From: Thraustochytrium sp. TN22
Taxonomy: Eukaryota; Sar; Bigyra; Thraustochytrida; Thraustochytriidae
Assembly (NCBI GenBank): GCA_013306675.1
Contig: JABLUY010000392.1
Coordinates: 1 to 20,648 of the forward strand
Length of the DNA stretch: 20,648 bases
Direction: 5' to 3'
Shown in pieces: positions 8,153 to 15,634 of this stretch (the first letter of the stretch is position 1; each line of letters opens with the position of its first letter). The position numbers were made by a program, and so were the translations under genes. Under the pieces are notes generated by a model. It ran no database searches and was not told where the DNA came from. It worked only from the letters and a program-made list of their open reading frames with translations.

Positions 8153-8791
8153 CTAGCCGTAGCAGCGGATGGGCGTGAGGTCGCCCTTGGCGCTGGTCTG
8201 GCCGCGCTTGGCGAGGTAGCTCTGGTGGTACTCCTCGGCGGGCCACCACGGCTCGGCGGGGACCACCTGCGTGACGATGTCGCGCTTGAAGCGCGTCTGG
8301 GCGTCGGCGAGGGCGTCCAAGGCCTGCTGGCGCTGGTCCTCGGAGTGGTAAAAGATGGCGCTGCGGTACTGGGCGCCGTAGTCGTTGCCCTGGCGGTTGA
8401 GCGTGGTCGGGTCGTGGATCTCGAAGAAGACGTCGAGGAGCTCGCGGTAGGCGAGCACGCTGGGGTCGAAGGCGACCTCGACGGCCTCAGCGTGGCCCGT
8501 GTCGCCGCGCAGCACGTCCTCGTAGGCGGGCTCCTGCAGCGCGCCGCCCGTGTAGCCGACCTGCGTCTCCAGCACGCCGGGAATGCGCTGGAAGCGCAGC
8601 TGCACGCCCCAGAAGCAGCCCGCCGCCAGCGTGAAGACCTCGGCCTGGTCGAGCGCGCAGGTGCCGCCGCCGGGCACGGTCCGGCGCAGCAGCGCCTCCA
8701 TGCGCGGGCCGGGGCGCACGGCGCCGCCCAGCGCGGCCGGCAGCAGGCCGAGCAGGCCGCCCAGCGCGCGCAGGCCACCTGTCGCGCGCAT
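8153..8791 (-). CDS. msrA: Peptide-methionine (S)-S-oxide reductase MsrA
   Basis: The product is 212 residues and reduces the S-epimer of methionine sulfoxide in proteins, repairing oxidative damage with electrons usually from thioredoxin. The active-site GCFWG motif is at 58-62, with catalytic C59. Other conserved blocks are VGYTGG (78-83), GHAEAVEV (99-106), FFEIHDPTT (122-130), QGNDYGAQYRSAIFY (134-148) and EEYHQSYL (186-193). A Cys at 210, three residues from the end, is placed to act as a resolving cysteine. Residues 1-40 are Leu/Ala/Gly/Arg-rich without acids, except E32, and may be an organelle-targeting leader; M31 is an alternative cytosolic start. The ATG at 8791 has A at -3. The gene is divergent from the Na+/H+ exchanger gene and in tandem with SUMT. 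Confidence 0.96.
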   Translation of the reverse strand: MRATGGLRALGGLLGLLPAALGGAVRPGPRMEALLRRTVPGGGTCALDQAEVFTLAAGCFWGVQLRFQRIPGVLETQVGYTGGALQEPAYEDVLRGDTGHAEAVEVAFDPSVLAYRELLDVFFEIHDPTTLNRQGNDYGAQYRSAIFYHSEDQRQQALDALADAQTRFKRDIVTQVVPAEPWWPAEEYHQSYLAKRGQTSAKGDLTPIRCYG

Positions 8792-9195
8792 CCTGGCCGC
8801 CGCCGCGGCGGCGGTGCGCCTCGCGCCGCGTTCGAAATCCCCAAATTCAAACTCGAGCTCGAGTCGTCGGCGTGGCCACGGCAGTGGACGTCGTCGTGCA
8901 CAGGCAGTGCAGCGGCCAGCAGTGGCGCGAGCCGGACCTCCTCTGGCAGCAGTGCCAGTCTTCGTCGAGTCCGAGTCGGGCTCCGGCGCCGCCGTTGGCA
9001 CTGGCAGCAAGCTAGCAAGCAAGCAAGCAAGCAAGCAAGCACAGTGCAGCAAGCAGCACTGCGCCAGCTGCAAACCGCAAAGGCCCTCCTCGGCCGGTCG
9101 GCGGCGCGGCGGGTCGGCGGCGCGGCGCGGCGCGGCACGGTGCGCGGGCGGCGGGCGCGGGGCGCTGCGGCGAGGCGCGCGAGGCCGCGGGCAGC
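8792..9195. promoter_or_regulatory. Divergent promoter between MsrA and the Na+/H+ exchanger gene
   Basis: This 404-base spacer lies between two outward ATGs. It contains a small A/T-rich island at about 8831-8852. Directly adjoining it is a 14-base perfect palindrome, ACTCGAGCTCGAGT, at 8851-8864. Further on are a CACTGGCA motif at 8999-9006 and a (GCAA)6 tract at 9015-9038. Palindromes of this kind are typical dimeric factor sites, but no specific factor can be named. Confidence 0.5.
9015..9038 (+). repeat. (GCAA)6 tetranucleotide tract in the exchanger 5' leader
   Basis: Six perfect GCAA units lie 158-181 bases before the exchanger ATG, in the sense orientation. They are flanked by GCTAGC and by CAGTGCAGCAAGC. 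This is related in unit and placement to the GCAG tracts before the minus-strand genes. Confidence 0.9.
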
Positions 9196-11166
9196 ATGGC
9201 CGAGCTGGAACCCGCGCCGTTTGGCGCCGAAAAGGATACGCTGTCCGTGCTGGGCACGCCGGACGACTTCTCCGGCAGCGGCGCGCCGCCGGTGATGGAG
9301 ATCATGGTCATGACCATGGCCAACCTGGTGTGCCTGGTGGCCATGTACTGGCGGTCGTCCATCCCGGTGCTGCGGCGGCTGCCGGAGCAGCTCATGGGCG
9401 TGGCCGTGGGCCTCGGGCTGGGCGCCGTCACGGACGCGCTCGGCTGGGACGAGCTGACGGAGGACGTCACGTACGGATTCTCGGGCGTCTTCTTTGAGTT
9501 CTTCCTGCCTGCCATCATCTTCAGCAACGCATACAGCGTCAAGCACAAGAGCTTCTTCCGCAACCTGTCGGGCATCATGTGCTTCTCGCTGCTCGGCACC
9601 GTGCTGTCCACCCTGCTCATCGGCGTCGGCGTCTTTGAGGCGTACCGCTTCGGCCTGGTGCGCGGCGGCGACCTCCCGCTGCATCTGCACCCAACGGCGC
9701 CCGTGCTAGACCCGGAAGCGCTCGCCCAGGCCGCGCAGGGCCCGAACGGCACGATGCATTCCGAGTTCATGGCGTCGGCCGTCCGTGTACCGCCGGACCA
9801 GATGCCCCTCGTGGACTGCCTCATTCTAGGGTCTATGATGTCGGCCGTGGACCCGGGTGCCGTGCTCTCGGTGCTGCCGGCCAACGTGGACCGCCAGCTC
9901 TACGCGCTGCTCTTCGGCGAGAGCGTGCTCAATAGCGCCATCGCCATTGTGCTGTACAACGGCTTTCGGCTCTACCATAACACGCTGCTGAGCCGCGGCG
10001 ACCTGGACCTCGACGCGGTCACCTCGGCCGACGTGCGCCTGCTCATCGTGCGCTTCGTGGTCATTACGCTCCTGTCCATGGCCGTGGGCATCGCGGTGGG
10101 CCTTTTGAGCGCGCTGGTGCTCAAGAACTTCGTGCACCGCGAGAATCCGGGCAAGGAGCAGGCGGTGCTCTTCCTCTTCGCCTACCTCTCGTACCTGATC
10201 CCGCGCAAGGCCGGCCTCTCCGCGGTGGTGAGCCTCTTCTTGTGCGGCGCCACCATGGCGCACTACAGCTTCTACAACATGTCGCACATGTCGCAGGTGG
10301 CCACGGCGACCTGGTTCCGGTCCATCGGGCACGTCGCCGAGACCTTCGTCTTCGTCTTCATCGGCGCGGCGCTCACCGAGGTGCGCGGCAACGAGTGGCG
10401 CCCGGACCTCGCGGCGGTCCTCATCGTCCTTTGCGTGCTCTCGCGCTTTATCCACATTTTCGTGCTGGGCGGCTTGCTGAACGCCGCCAAGTACATTGCC
10501 GCGCGCGTCCGCCGCAATACCATGGTCACCTACATCTCCTGGGAGACGCAGCTGGTCATCTCCTGGTCCGGCCTGCGCGGCGCCGTCGCCTTTGCGCTCG
10601 CGCTGCACGCGCCGGTGCTCAACATGGAGGGTGAGATGCTCACCACGACGGTGGCTGTCGTGCTCTTCACCTACATCGTCATGGGCGGTACGGTGTCCAT
10701 CTTGGCCGAGTCGCTCGGCATGGTCTCCTCCGAGGCGGACCAGCTCCGGTTCCACGAGCGCCAGCGCTCGCGCATCCTCTCGCGCATGCGCTCGCCCAGC
10801 GCGCTCCTGCACTTTGGCGTCAGCCCGCACACTGCCATGCTCAACCAGACCGCGCTCCCGCGCGGGCTGTCGGCCGAGGAGGAGGAGGCGCTGGCCACTG
10901 CGTCCCAGGGCGACCGCTATGGCACCTTCACCATGGCGTGGCGCAAGTTCGACGAGCGCATCATGAAGCCCGTCTTTGGCGGCAGCACGCGCGAGACTCC
11001 GTCCGCTGAGGAGCGCGGCGGCTTCAAGCGCCCCACGCTCGAGGAGCTTGGTTTGCACGGCTCCCTGGACCACGCCGCCGCCATCGACGGCAGCAGCGCC
11101 GAGAATGAGTCGCTCCTCCCTCCCCTTGTGCCAGATCCGCAACGACGTGGACCGAACGGCGTGTGA
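9196..11166 (+). CDS. CPA1 Na+/H+ exchanger homologue of the NHE6/7/8/9 endomembrane type, with an altered ND motif
   Basis: The product is 656 residues. About a dozen membrane segments occupy residues 33-510, followed by a cytosolic tail. Family features: FFEFFLPAIIF (99-109, where most NHEs have LPPIIF), SAVDPGAVLSVL (216-227, normally DPV), LYALLFGESVLN (235-246) and SWSGLRGAVAFALAL (456-470) with the conserved Arg at 461. The tail contains FDERIMKPVFGG (585-596), the FDxxYxKPxF signature of endosomal/Golgi NHEs. The residue after Asn246 is Ser247 (codon AGC at 9934-9936) where family members carry the ion-binding Asp of the ND motif. D219, the earlier membrane Asp, is retained. Exchange may therefore be lost or changed; a sensor or regulatory role is possible. 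The ATG at 9196 has A at -3 and G at +4. It converges on the phosphoglycerate mutase gene. Confidence 0.93.
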   Translation: MAELEPAPFGAEKDTLSVLGTPDDFSGSGAPPVMEIMVMTMANLVCLVAMYWRSSIPVLRRLPEQLMGVAVGLGLGAVTDALGWDELTEDVTYGFSGVFFEFFLPAIIFSNAYSVKHKSFFRNLSGIMCFSLLGTVLSTLLIGVGVFEAYRFGLVRGGDLPLHLHPTAPVLDPEALAQAAQGPNGTMHSEFMASAVRVPPDQMPLVDCLILGSMMSAVDPGAVLSVLPANVDRQLYALLFGESVLNSAIAIVLYNGFRLYHNTLLSRGDLDLDAVTSADVRLLIVRFVVITLLSMAVGIAVGLLSALVLKNFVHRENPGKEQAVLFLFAYLSYLIPRKAGLSAVVSLFLCGATMAHYSFYNMSHMSQVATATWFRSIGHVAETFVFVFIGAALTEVRGNEWRPDLAAVLIVLCVLSRFIHIFVLGGLLNAAKYIAARVRRNTMVTYISWETQLVISWSGLRGAVAFALALHAPVLNMEGEMLTTTVAVVLFTYIVMGGTVSILAESLGMVSSEADQLRFHERQRSRILSRMRSPSALLHFGVSPHTAMLNQTALPRGLSAEEEEALATASQGDRYGTFTMAWRKFDERIMKPVFGGSTRETPSAEERGGFKRPTLEELGLHGSLDHAAAIDGSSAENESLLPPLVPDPQRRGPNGV

Positions 11167-11434
11167 ATGTGAAAGATGGCACAGGCGTTCGAGCGGTGGC
11201 GGCAGCTTTACACCATGGCGTAAGAGCTCTGGTGCAGCCAGCGGCCACCTTTTTCTCTCTGTAACTCTGTTTTGACGGTGCGTAGCTATCTTTCTGTTGG
11301 TCGCTCGGCTGCTCCCCGCGACCAAGCGCGACCACGGGACGGGGGCGGAGCAGCGCAACGAGGTGCGCGATCGCCATCCGCTCAAGGTAGGTGAGATGTG
11401 ATAGAGAAAGCAAACATCCACTCGCCAGGATGCG

Positions 11435-11462
11435 CACGCACGCACGCAAGCAAGCAAGCAAG
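11435..11462. repeat. (CACG)3(CAAG)4 tetranucleotide array
   Basis: Seven tetranucleotide units change from CACG to CAAG within one array, then degenerate to TAAG. Point-mutated units that spread by slippage would explain the switch. Confidence 0.88.
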
Positions 11463-11483
11463 TAAGTAGGCCTAGGACTTTTG

Positions 11484-11504
11484 TTTATTGCCTTTTTGTT
11501 TATT
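11484..11504 (-). terminator. Two AATAAA polyadenylation signals for the phosphoglycerate mutase gene
   Basis: Read on the minus strand, AATAAA occurs at 11499-11504 and again at 11484-11489, about 55 and 70 bases past the stop codon of the phosphoglycerate mutase gene. Two perfect hexamers in an otherwise GC-rich genome, at the expected distance, are good evidence of a eukaryotic 3' end. Confidence 0.65.
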
Positions 11505-11559
11505 CGACTGTTGCCTTGCGCTTGCATTGGTTTTGCATGATGGACTTTTGAAAAGACGC

Positions 11560-13227
11560 TTAGGCATCCTTGGAGGTGATGAGGGACTTGCCAGTCATGG
11601 GGGACGGCTGCTCGACACCGAGGACTTCAAGGAGGGTCGGGGAGACGTCGCAGAGCGCGCCGTTGCCGATCTTGAGCTGGCGGTCCTCGCCAGTGAAGTC
11701 GCAGAGGAAGGAGGGCACGAGGTTGAGCGTGTGGGCGGTGTGCGGGCCGCCAGTCTCCGGGTCGACCATGGTCTCGCAGTTGCCGTGGTCGGCGGTGACG
11801 AAGACGACGTTCTTGGACTTCTCGCACGAGGCGAGCAGCTTGCCAAGGGCCTCGTCGCAGGTCTCCACAGCGATGATGGCGGCCTCGATGGAGCCGGTGT
11901 GGCCGACCATGTCCGGGGCGGCAAAGTTGCAGAGGATGAAGTTGTAGAAGGGCTTGTCGTCGCCGTCGCGCTTCTCAATGGCCTCGCAGAGCGCCTTGCC
12001 AATGTCGCGCGTGCCCATGGTGGGCTCCAGGTCGTAGGTCTTGACCTTGGGCGACGGGATCTCGATGCGGTCCTCGTTGTCGAAGGGCTCCTCGCGGCCA
12101 CCGTTGAAGAAGAAGGTCACGTGCGGGCGCTTCTCGCTCTCGGCGATGCGCATCTGGCGCAGGCCCTGGTCCGCGATGACCTGGCCCATGGGCTGGTCAA
12201 TCTCCTGCTCCGCCAGGATCACGCCCATGTACTCATCGTGGCGCGTCGAGTAGCCGACCATGCCGGTGGCGTCGGCCAGCTTGGGGCGCTCCGGGCGGTC
12301 CGAGCCGAAGCCGAGCTCCTGGGGCGGCTCCGGGTCGGCCAGCGCCGTGAGGATCTCGCGAGCGCGGTCCGCGCGGAAGTTGCCGCACAGGATGCCGTCG
12401 CCGTCCTTCATGCCCTGGTAGTCGCCAATGACGGTGGGCTCAATGAACTCGTCGCCCACGTCCTGGTCGTGCGACTGCTTGACGGCAGCCTCAGCCGAGT
12501 CCGCCTTGGACACCGTGCCCTCGGCGCGCGCGATCACGTCGTAGGCGGCGCCGACGCGCTCCCAGCGGCGGTCGCGGTCCATGGCGAAGAAGCGGCCGGT
12601 CACCGTGGCGACCTTGACGCCCTCGTCGAGCTGGTCGAGGAACTTCTTGAGGTCCTGCGCCGAGTCGCGGGGGCCGACGTCGCGGCCGTCCGTCCAGACG
12701 TGCACCACGGTCGGCACGCCGGCCGCGTTCACCGCGTTGGCCAGCGCCGCCACGTGGTCCTGGTGCGCGTGCACGCCGCCGGGGCTCACGCAGCCCATCA
12801 CGTGCGAGGTGCCGCCCGACTCCTTGAGCTTCTCGATGTGCTTCTTGAGCGCCTCCTGCTCGGGCAGCTCGCCATCCTCGATCATCTTGTTAATGCGCAT
12901 CAGGTCCTGCCAGATGACGCGCGCGGCGCCCAGCGACATGTGGCCCACCTCGGAGTTGCCGATCTGCCCGGGCGGCAGGCCCACCGCCTCCTCGCACGCC
13001 TGCAGGAAGCCCTGCTGCCCGCGCTGCGCCGCGCGCGACCACAGCTTGTCGAAGTTGGGCGTGTTGGCCAGCTGCACCGCGTTGTACTTGACGCGCTCAT
13101 TGTAGCCCCAGCCGTCCAGGATCACCAGCACCGCCTGCTTGTGCGACGGCCCGCCCGCGCCGCCGCTCAGCAGCCGCCGCGCGCCCGCCGCCGCGCGCCC
13201 CGCGCGCCCCACGCCGCGCGCCAGCAT
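11560..13227 (-). CDS. 2,3-bisphosphoglycerate-independent phosphoglycerate mutase with probable mitochondrial presequence
   Basis: The product is 555 residues and interconverts 3- and 2-phosphoglycerate in glycolysis through a phosphoserine intermediate, using two Mn2+ ions. The alkaline-phosphatase-superfamily core is complete: VLVILDGWG (33-41, metal ligand D38), GNSEVGHMSLG (90-100, nucleophile S92), GGVHAHQDH (150-158), WTDGRDVGP (178-186), GRFFAMDRDRRW (211-222), GNFRADRAR (282-290), FFNGGREEPF (373-382), NFAAPDMVGHTG (434-445), TADHGNCE (478-485) and HTAHT (496-500). Length and motifs match the roughly 510-residue bacterial/plant enzyme plus an extra N-terminus. Residues 1-30 (MLARGVGRAGRAAAGARRLLSG and on) are Arg/Ala-rich without acids, as in a mitochondrial targeting peptide. 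The ATG at 13227 has A at -3. Several stramenopiles run the second half of glycolysis in mitochondria, which would fit. Confidence 0.97.
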   Translation of the reverse strand: MLARGVGRAGRAAAGARRLLSGGAGGPSHKQAVLVILDGWGYNERVKYNAVQLANTPNFDKLWSRAAQRGQQGFLQACEEAVGLPPGQIGNSEVGHMSLGAARVIWQDLMRINKMIEDGELPEQEALKKHIEKLKESGGTSHVMGCVSPGGVHAHQDHVAALANAVNAAGVPTVVHVWTDGRDVGPRDSAQDLKKFLDQLDEGVKVATVTGRFFAMDRDRRWERVGAAYDVIARAEGTVSKADSAEAAVKQSHDQDVGDEFIEPTVIGDYQGMKDGDGILCGNFRADRAREILTALADPEPPQELGFGSDRPERPKLADATGMVGYSTRHDEYMGVILAEQEIDQPMGQVIADQGLRQMRIAESEKRPHVTFFFNGGREEPFDNEDRIEIPSPKVKTYDLEPTMGTRDIGKALCEAIEKRDGDDKPFYNFILCNFAAPDMVGHTGSIEAAIIAVETCDEALGKLLASCEKSKNVVFVTADHGNCETMVDPETGGPHTAHTLNLVPSFLCDFTGEDRQLKIGNGALCDVSPTLLEVLGVEQPSPMTGKSLITSKDA

Positions 13228-13447
13228 CCTCGCTCGCGACCTGCCTGCCTCGCTGCCTCCGTCCGCGCAAGAATCCGGATTTGCTAGCTTGGGATTTGAT
13301 TTCCATCATCAGCACACGTCGCTTGTCAGTGCAGCGCAGCGCAGTGCGAGGCGCAGCCTGGCCGACTTGGCGCGACTTGGCGACTCGAGGGCGGGCACTG
13401 CCTGCAGCCACCAAACGCAAGCCGTCAATCAAAGGCTCAAAGGCACC
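13228..13447 (-). promoter_or_regulatory. Leader and promoter of the phosphoglycerate mutase gene
   Basis: In the sense of the mutase gene, the last 33 bases before the ATG contain GCAGCGAGGCAGGCAGG, a short GCAG/GCGA tract. Upstream lies an A/T-richer island (about 13271-13312) with AAATC repeated (GGAAATCAAATCCC, then CAAATCCGG), and then CAGTGCAGCGCAGCGCAG-like sequence on the plus strand near 13327. The A/T island about 50-85 bases from the ATG is the most likely core promoter, by analogy with the island before MsrA. Confidence 0.4.
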
Positions 13448-13579
13448 ATGGCTGCCAGCTCGGGCGGGAGCTCGCGCAAGCGGATCGCAACTCACCGGTC
13501 GCTGACCTCTCTGCGCTGCGACCACTGCAGCGACTGCGACCACTGCAGCGACGGCTCGGGCGAGACCAGCGGCGCGTAG
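13448..13579 (+). CDS. Possible small cysteine-containing peptide, 43 residues
   Basis: A short frame starts in a perfect ACCATGG context. Its basic N-terminal half contains SSRKRIATHRS. The other half has two copies of the hexapeptide CDHCSD, giving CxxC-x2-CxxC, and it ends SGETSGA. The Cys pairs come from an exact 18-base tandem duplication at 13517-13552. It could be a metal-binding micropeptide, or a chance frame over a small tandem repeat. No homologue is recognised. Confidence 0.22.
   Translation: MAASSGGSSRKRIATHRSLTSLRCDHCSDCDHCSDGSGETSGA
13517..13552. repeat. 18-base direct tandem duplication
   Basis: Two exact adjacent copies of TGCGACCACTGCAGCGAC lie inside the possible small peptide frame. 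Being a multiple of three, the duplication keeps the frame and doubles the CxxC motif. Confidence 0.92.
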
Positions 13580-15205
13580 TACTGCAGTGGTGGTGGTGGT
13601 GGTTCACCGTGGTTGCCAACTAGCTACTAGGCTAGCTACAGCCGCACGCGCGCGCCCGCCGAGCCGAGCTCCGAGCACGAGCAGGACTCGGAGAAGGTCG
13701 AGAAGGGCCGGGCTGCCAGGGGCTGGCACGGCACGGTAACGCGGAAAATGCGGGCCCGAGCAGGCGCGGCCTGGAGCGACGCGGCGAGGAGCGGCGCCGG
13801 CGCATCGTCGGGCGGCGAGCGGGCTCGTCGGCCCCGGCGACGCGGCGCGACTTTTGTCGCCGTGCCGTGGCCGCTGCCTGACACCATGACTGACGCTCGC
13901 GGCGCAGCGGTGGTTGCCCAGGCGGCGAGGCCACGAGACGAGACGCCACGGTGGGGATGCACGAGGACGACGCGCAGCACAGGGAGGAATGGAATGGATG
14001 ATCCTTCCGCTTGGCGTGGGGACTTGAAGTAGATTTCGACCCGGGTTTGCATGTACCGCGGCAAAGATAGCGCGCGGAAAGGGACAGCGCGCGTCCGCTT
14101 CATAGAGGCGTGGCTTCACTCGTGATAACGAAGGATGATGGCGTTCGAAGTCGGCTACAGTGACGGGGACTTAGGCCATTCGCGAGCAGAACTCTGGTCC
14201 AGGCGGAAGGATCAGGCATCGACATGCGTCCTGCGATCAAAGTGCACGTGCGGGCTGCACCACGGAGGCCGCCAGGACCAGGAACAGCAGTAGTTTCCAT
14301 GCCTTTGCCGCTTACTTCCTTCACGCTTGCTTCGTTTGACCATTTTCGTGTGTTGCATATGCATCGGCGCACTGTCGCAAATAGGGCTCAACTGTGGACG
14401 TTGATGATGTCACGGTCTGCAGAGCGCGTGTGCTGGAGTGCGGCTTCACTCAGAATCGCAAACAAAGGAACCTTCGTTGTGACACGGAGTGTATCTCATG
14501 CATCGCAAGAAGTTCGTCGGGCTGTATGGGGGGTGATACACGAAGACAATTGAGCGTTGCTCGTACGCGTCATGCACGCCACAGATGTTGCGAAGCTGAC
14601 TTCGTGCAAGGCAGCCTTAGCATTATGGCATGGGACGCAGTGCGGCGAGTAACACGTCCTCTTCATCAACTGAGGCTGGCTGGGCCTCGCACGGCCAGTG
14701 CAAGTGACCCAAAATGTTCAGCGCAAACTGCGCTCTCTCCTGGCGCCACCCGCCTGGAGGCATGCCAGAGAGGTCGGGACTCCGAGCCCTCGGACATGCC
14801 GCTCACCGCTGTGCAAGTCGCAGACACCACGGCTTGGTGCGCGCCGCAGTGGCGCAGTGCGTTGGCCGGTGCCAGGCAAATAATCGCTCAGGCTGACCAC
14901 GGGTCCGACGCTGTCCTTGTGCTGAGCCACCAGCATCATTTCGGCGACGCTTGCCGCACGCTGGTTACCGACAGCCAGCTTGCCTCCCTTGTCCTATCAG
15001 AAAAAGTTAGCTGGCTGGCAATTTAGGCCAACGCTGACGCCGCTCGAACGACAGGAGCGGAAATCTCCTCGAAACTTCGTTCAGGGCGCCTCCTCGCCGA
15101 CCGCCGGGGCCGCTGCCGCAGAGGCGATCAAGCAAACCCAATCTCGATGCCAGCCGAGTGGTCAAAGGTCTCTTCTCGCGAACCCAAGTCATCGTGCGCT
15201 ACGAG
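13580..15205. other. Gene-poor stretch with a less GC-rich core
   Basis: These 1.6 kb contain no frame that I can support. The part 13630-14040 is GC-rich with arginine-rich chance frames on both strands. From about 14050 to 15060 the composition is visibly less GC-rich than the surrounding genes. The longest frame in it (14394-15026, plus) shows no domain, membrane segment or sensible codon bias. A 10-base word, GGCTTCACTC, occurs at 14112-14121 and 14442-14451. I found no tRNA, rRNA or transposase. The part next to 15206 should include the promoter of the orphan-domain gene. A decayed gene or an old insertion are alternatives. Confidence 0.45.
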
Positions 15206-15634
15206 ATGGACCTGCGCGAGCTGCAGGACGTCGTCATCGTGGCTGCGGCTACAGAGACGGCCGTTCTCTCGCGCGTCCTGCAATACGAAGTGCTTCGGCA
15301 CTTTGGGGCGTCCTGGGAGGTGCGCAAGGTCGGCAACCCGGGGTCGGTCTGCGTGGAGCTGCGCTTGGACAGCGACTCCGAAGGCTATCAGGTCGTCGTG
15401 GGCGGCGGCGCCGTCCTGCACATCTTGCTCTCGGCGGCCTCGGAGCGCTGCCTCCTCACCGCCATCTTCCGCTTCGCGCGCGAGCTTCAACTCGACGCCG
15501 GTAAGCTCTGGTACCCTGCGGAGCCGCGCCGCATCGTCGTTGCCTCTCTTGCGCAACGTTGGTTGCGCCTGCGCCGTTCACGTCTGCACAAAGTCGTCCC
15601 GCCTGTTCCGCCCGCTGACCGCGACCTTGATTGA
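15206..15634 (+). CDS. Orphan N-terminal domain of the downstream alpha-glucuronidase-like protein
   Basis: The product is 142 residues from the first ATG (G at -3, G at +4); the frame is open back to 15038 without another ATG. It matches the N-terminal alpha/beta domain of the large glycosidase encoded at 16938-20039. ELQDVVIVAAATETAVLSRV (5-24) corresponds to its VVVWYSAEQ...ARILCEEV. The block from EGY (59-61) to ARELQLD (91-97) aligns with its EGYAIW...LLREMRMD at roughly one third identity. The catalytic barrel is missing: after LWYPAEP the frame becomes basic and stops. GGTAAGC, a good 5' splice-site sequence, occurs where similarity ends (about 15500), so an exon-intron boundary or a truncated duplicate are both possible. 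The orphan lacks the roughly 40-residue low-complexity insert present in the large protein. It is probably a degenerate or repurposed partial paralog. Confidence 0.68.
   Translation: MDLRELQDVVIVAAATETAVLSRVLQYEVLRHFGASWEVRKVGNPGSVCVELRLDSDSEGYQVVVGGGAVLHILLSAASERCLLTAIFRFARELQLDAGKLWYPAEPRRIVVASLAQRWLRLRRSRLHKVVPPVPPADRDLD

Larger units (their letters stand above)
11167..11559. other. Convergent 3' regions of exchanger and phosphoglycerate mutase genes
   Basis: This spacer of 393 bases has no supported gene. It includes a T-rich patch at about 11250-11300 on the exchanger side, a mixed (CACG)3(CAAG)4 array at 11435-11462, and the polyadenylation signals of the minus-strand gene. Confidence 0.6.

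Noticed and set aside
8829-8842. GTTCGAAATCC as a possible tRNA T-loop
   Set aside because: The invariant C at position 61 is displaced by an extra base and no cloverleaf can be drawn around it.
6500-9295. A 931-codon plus-strand frame antisense to SUMT and MsrA
   Set aside because: It is a shadow of two well-supported minus-strand genes in GC-rich DNA; the translation is arginine/alanine/histidine-rich nonsense.
14394-15026. A 210-codon plus-strand frame in the gene-poor stretch
   Set aside because: No domain, hydrophobic segment or codon bias like that of the neighbouring genes; cysteine and arginine content looks random.
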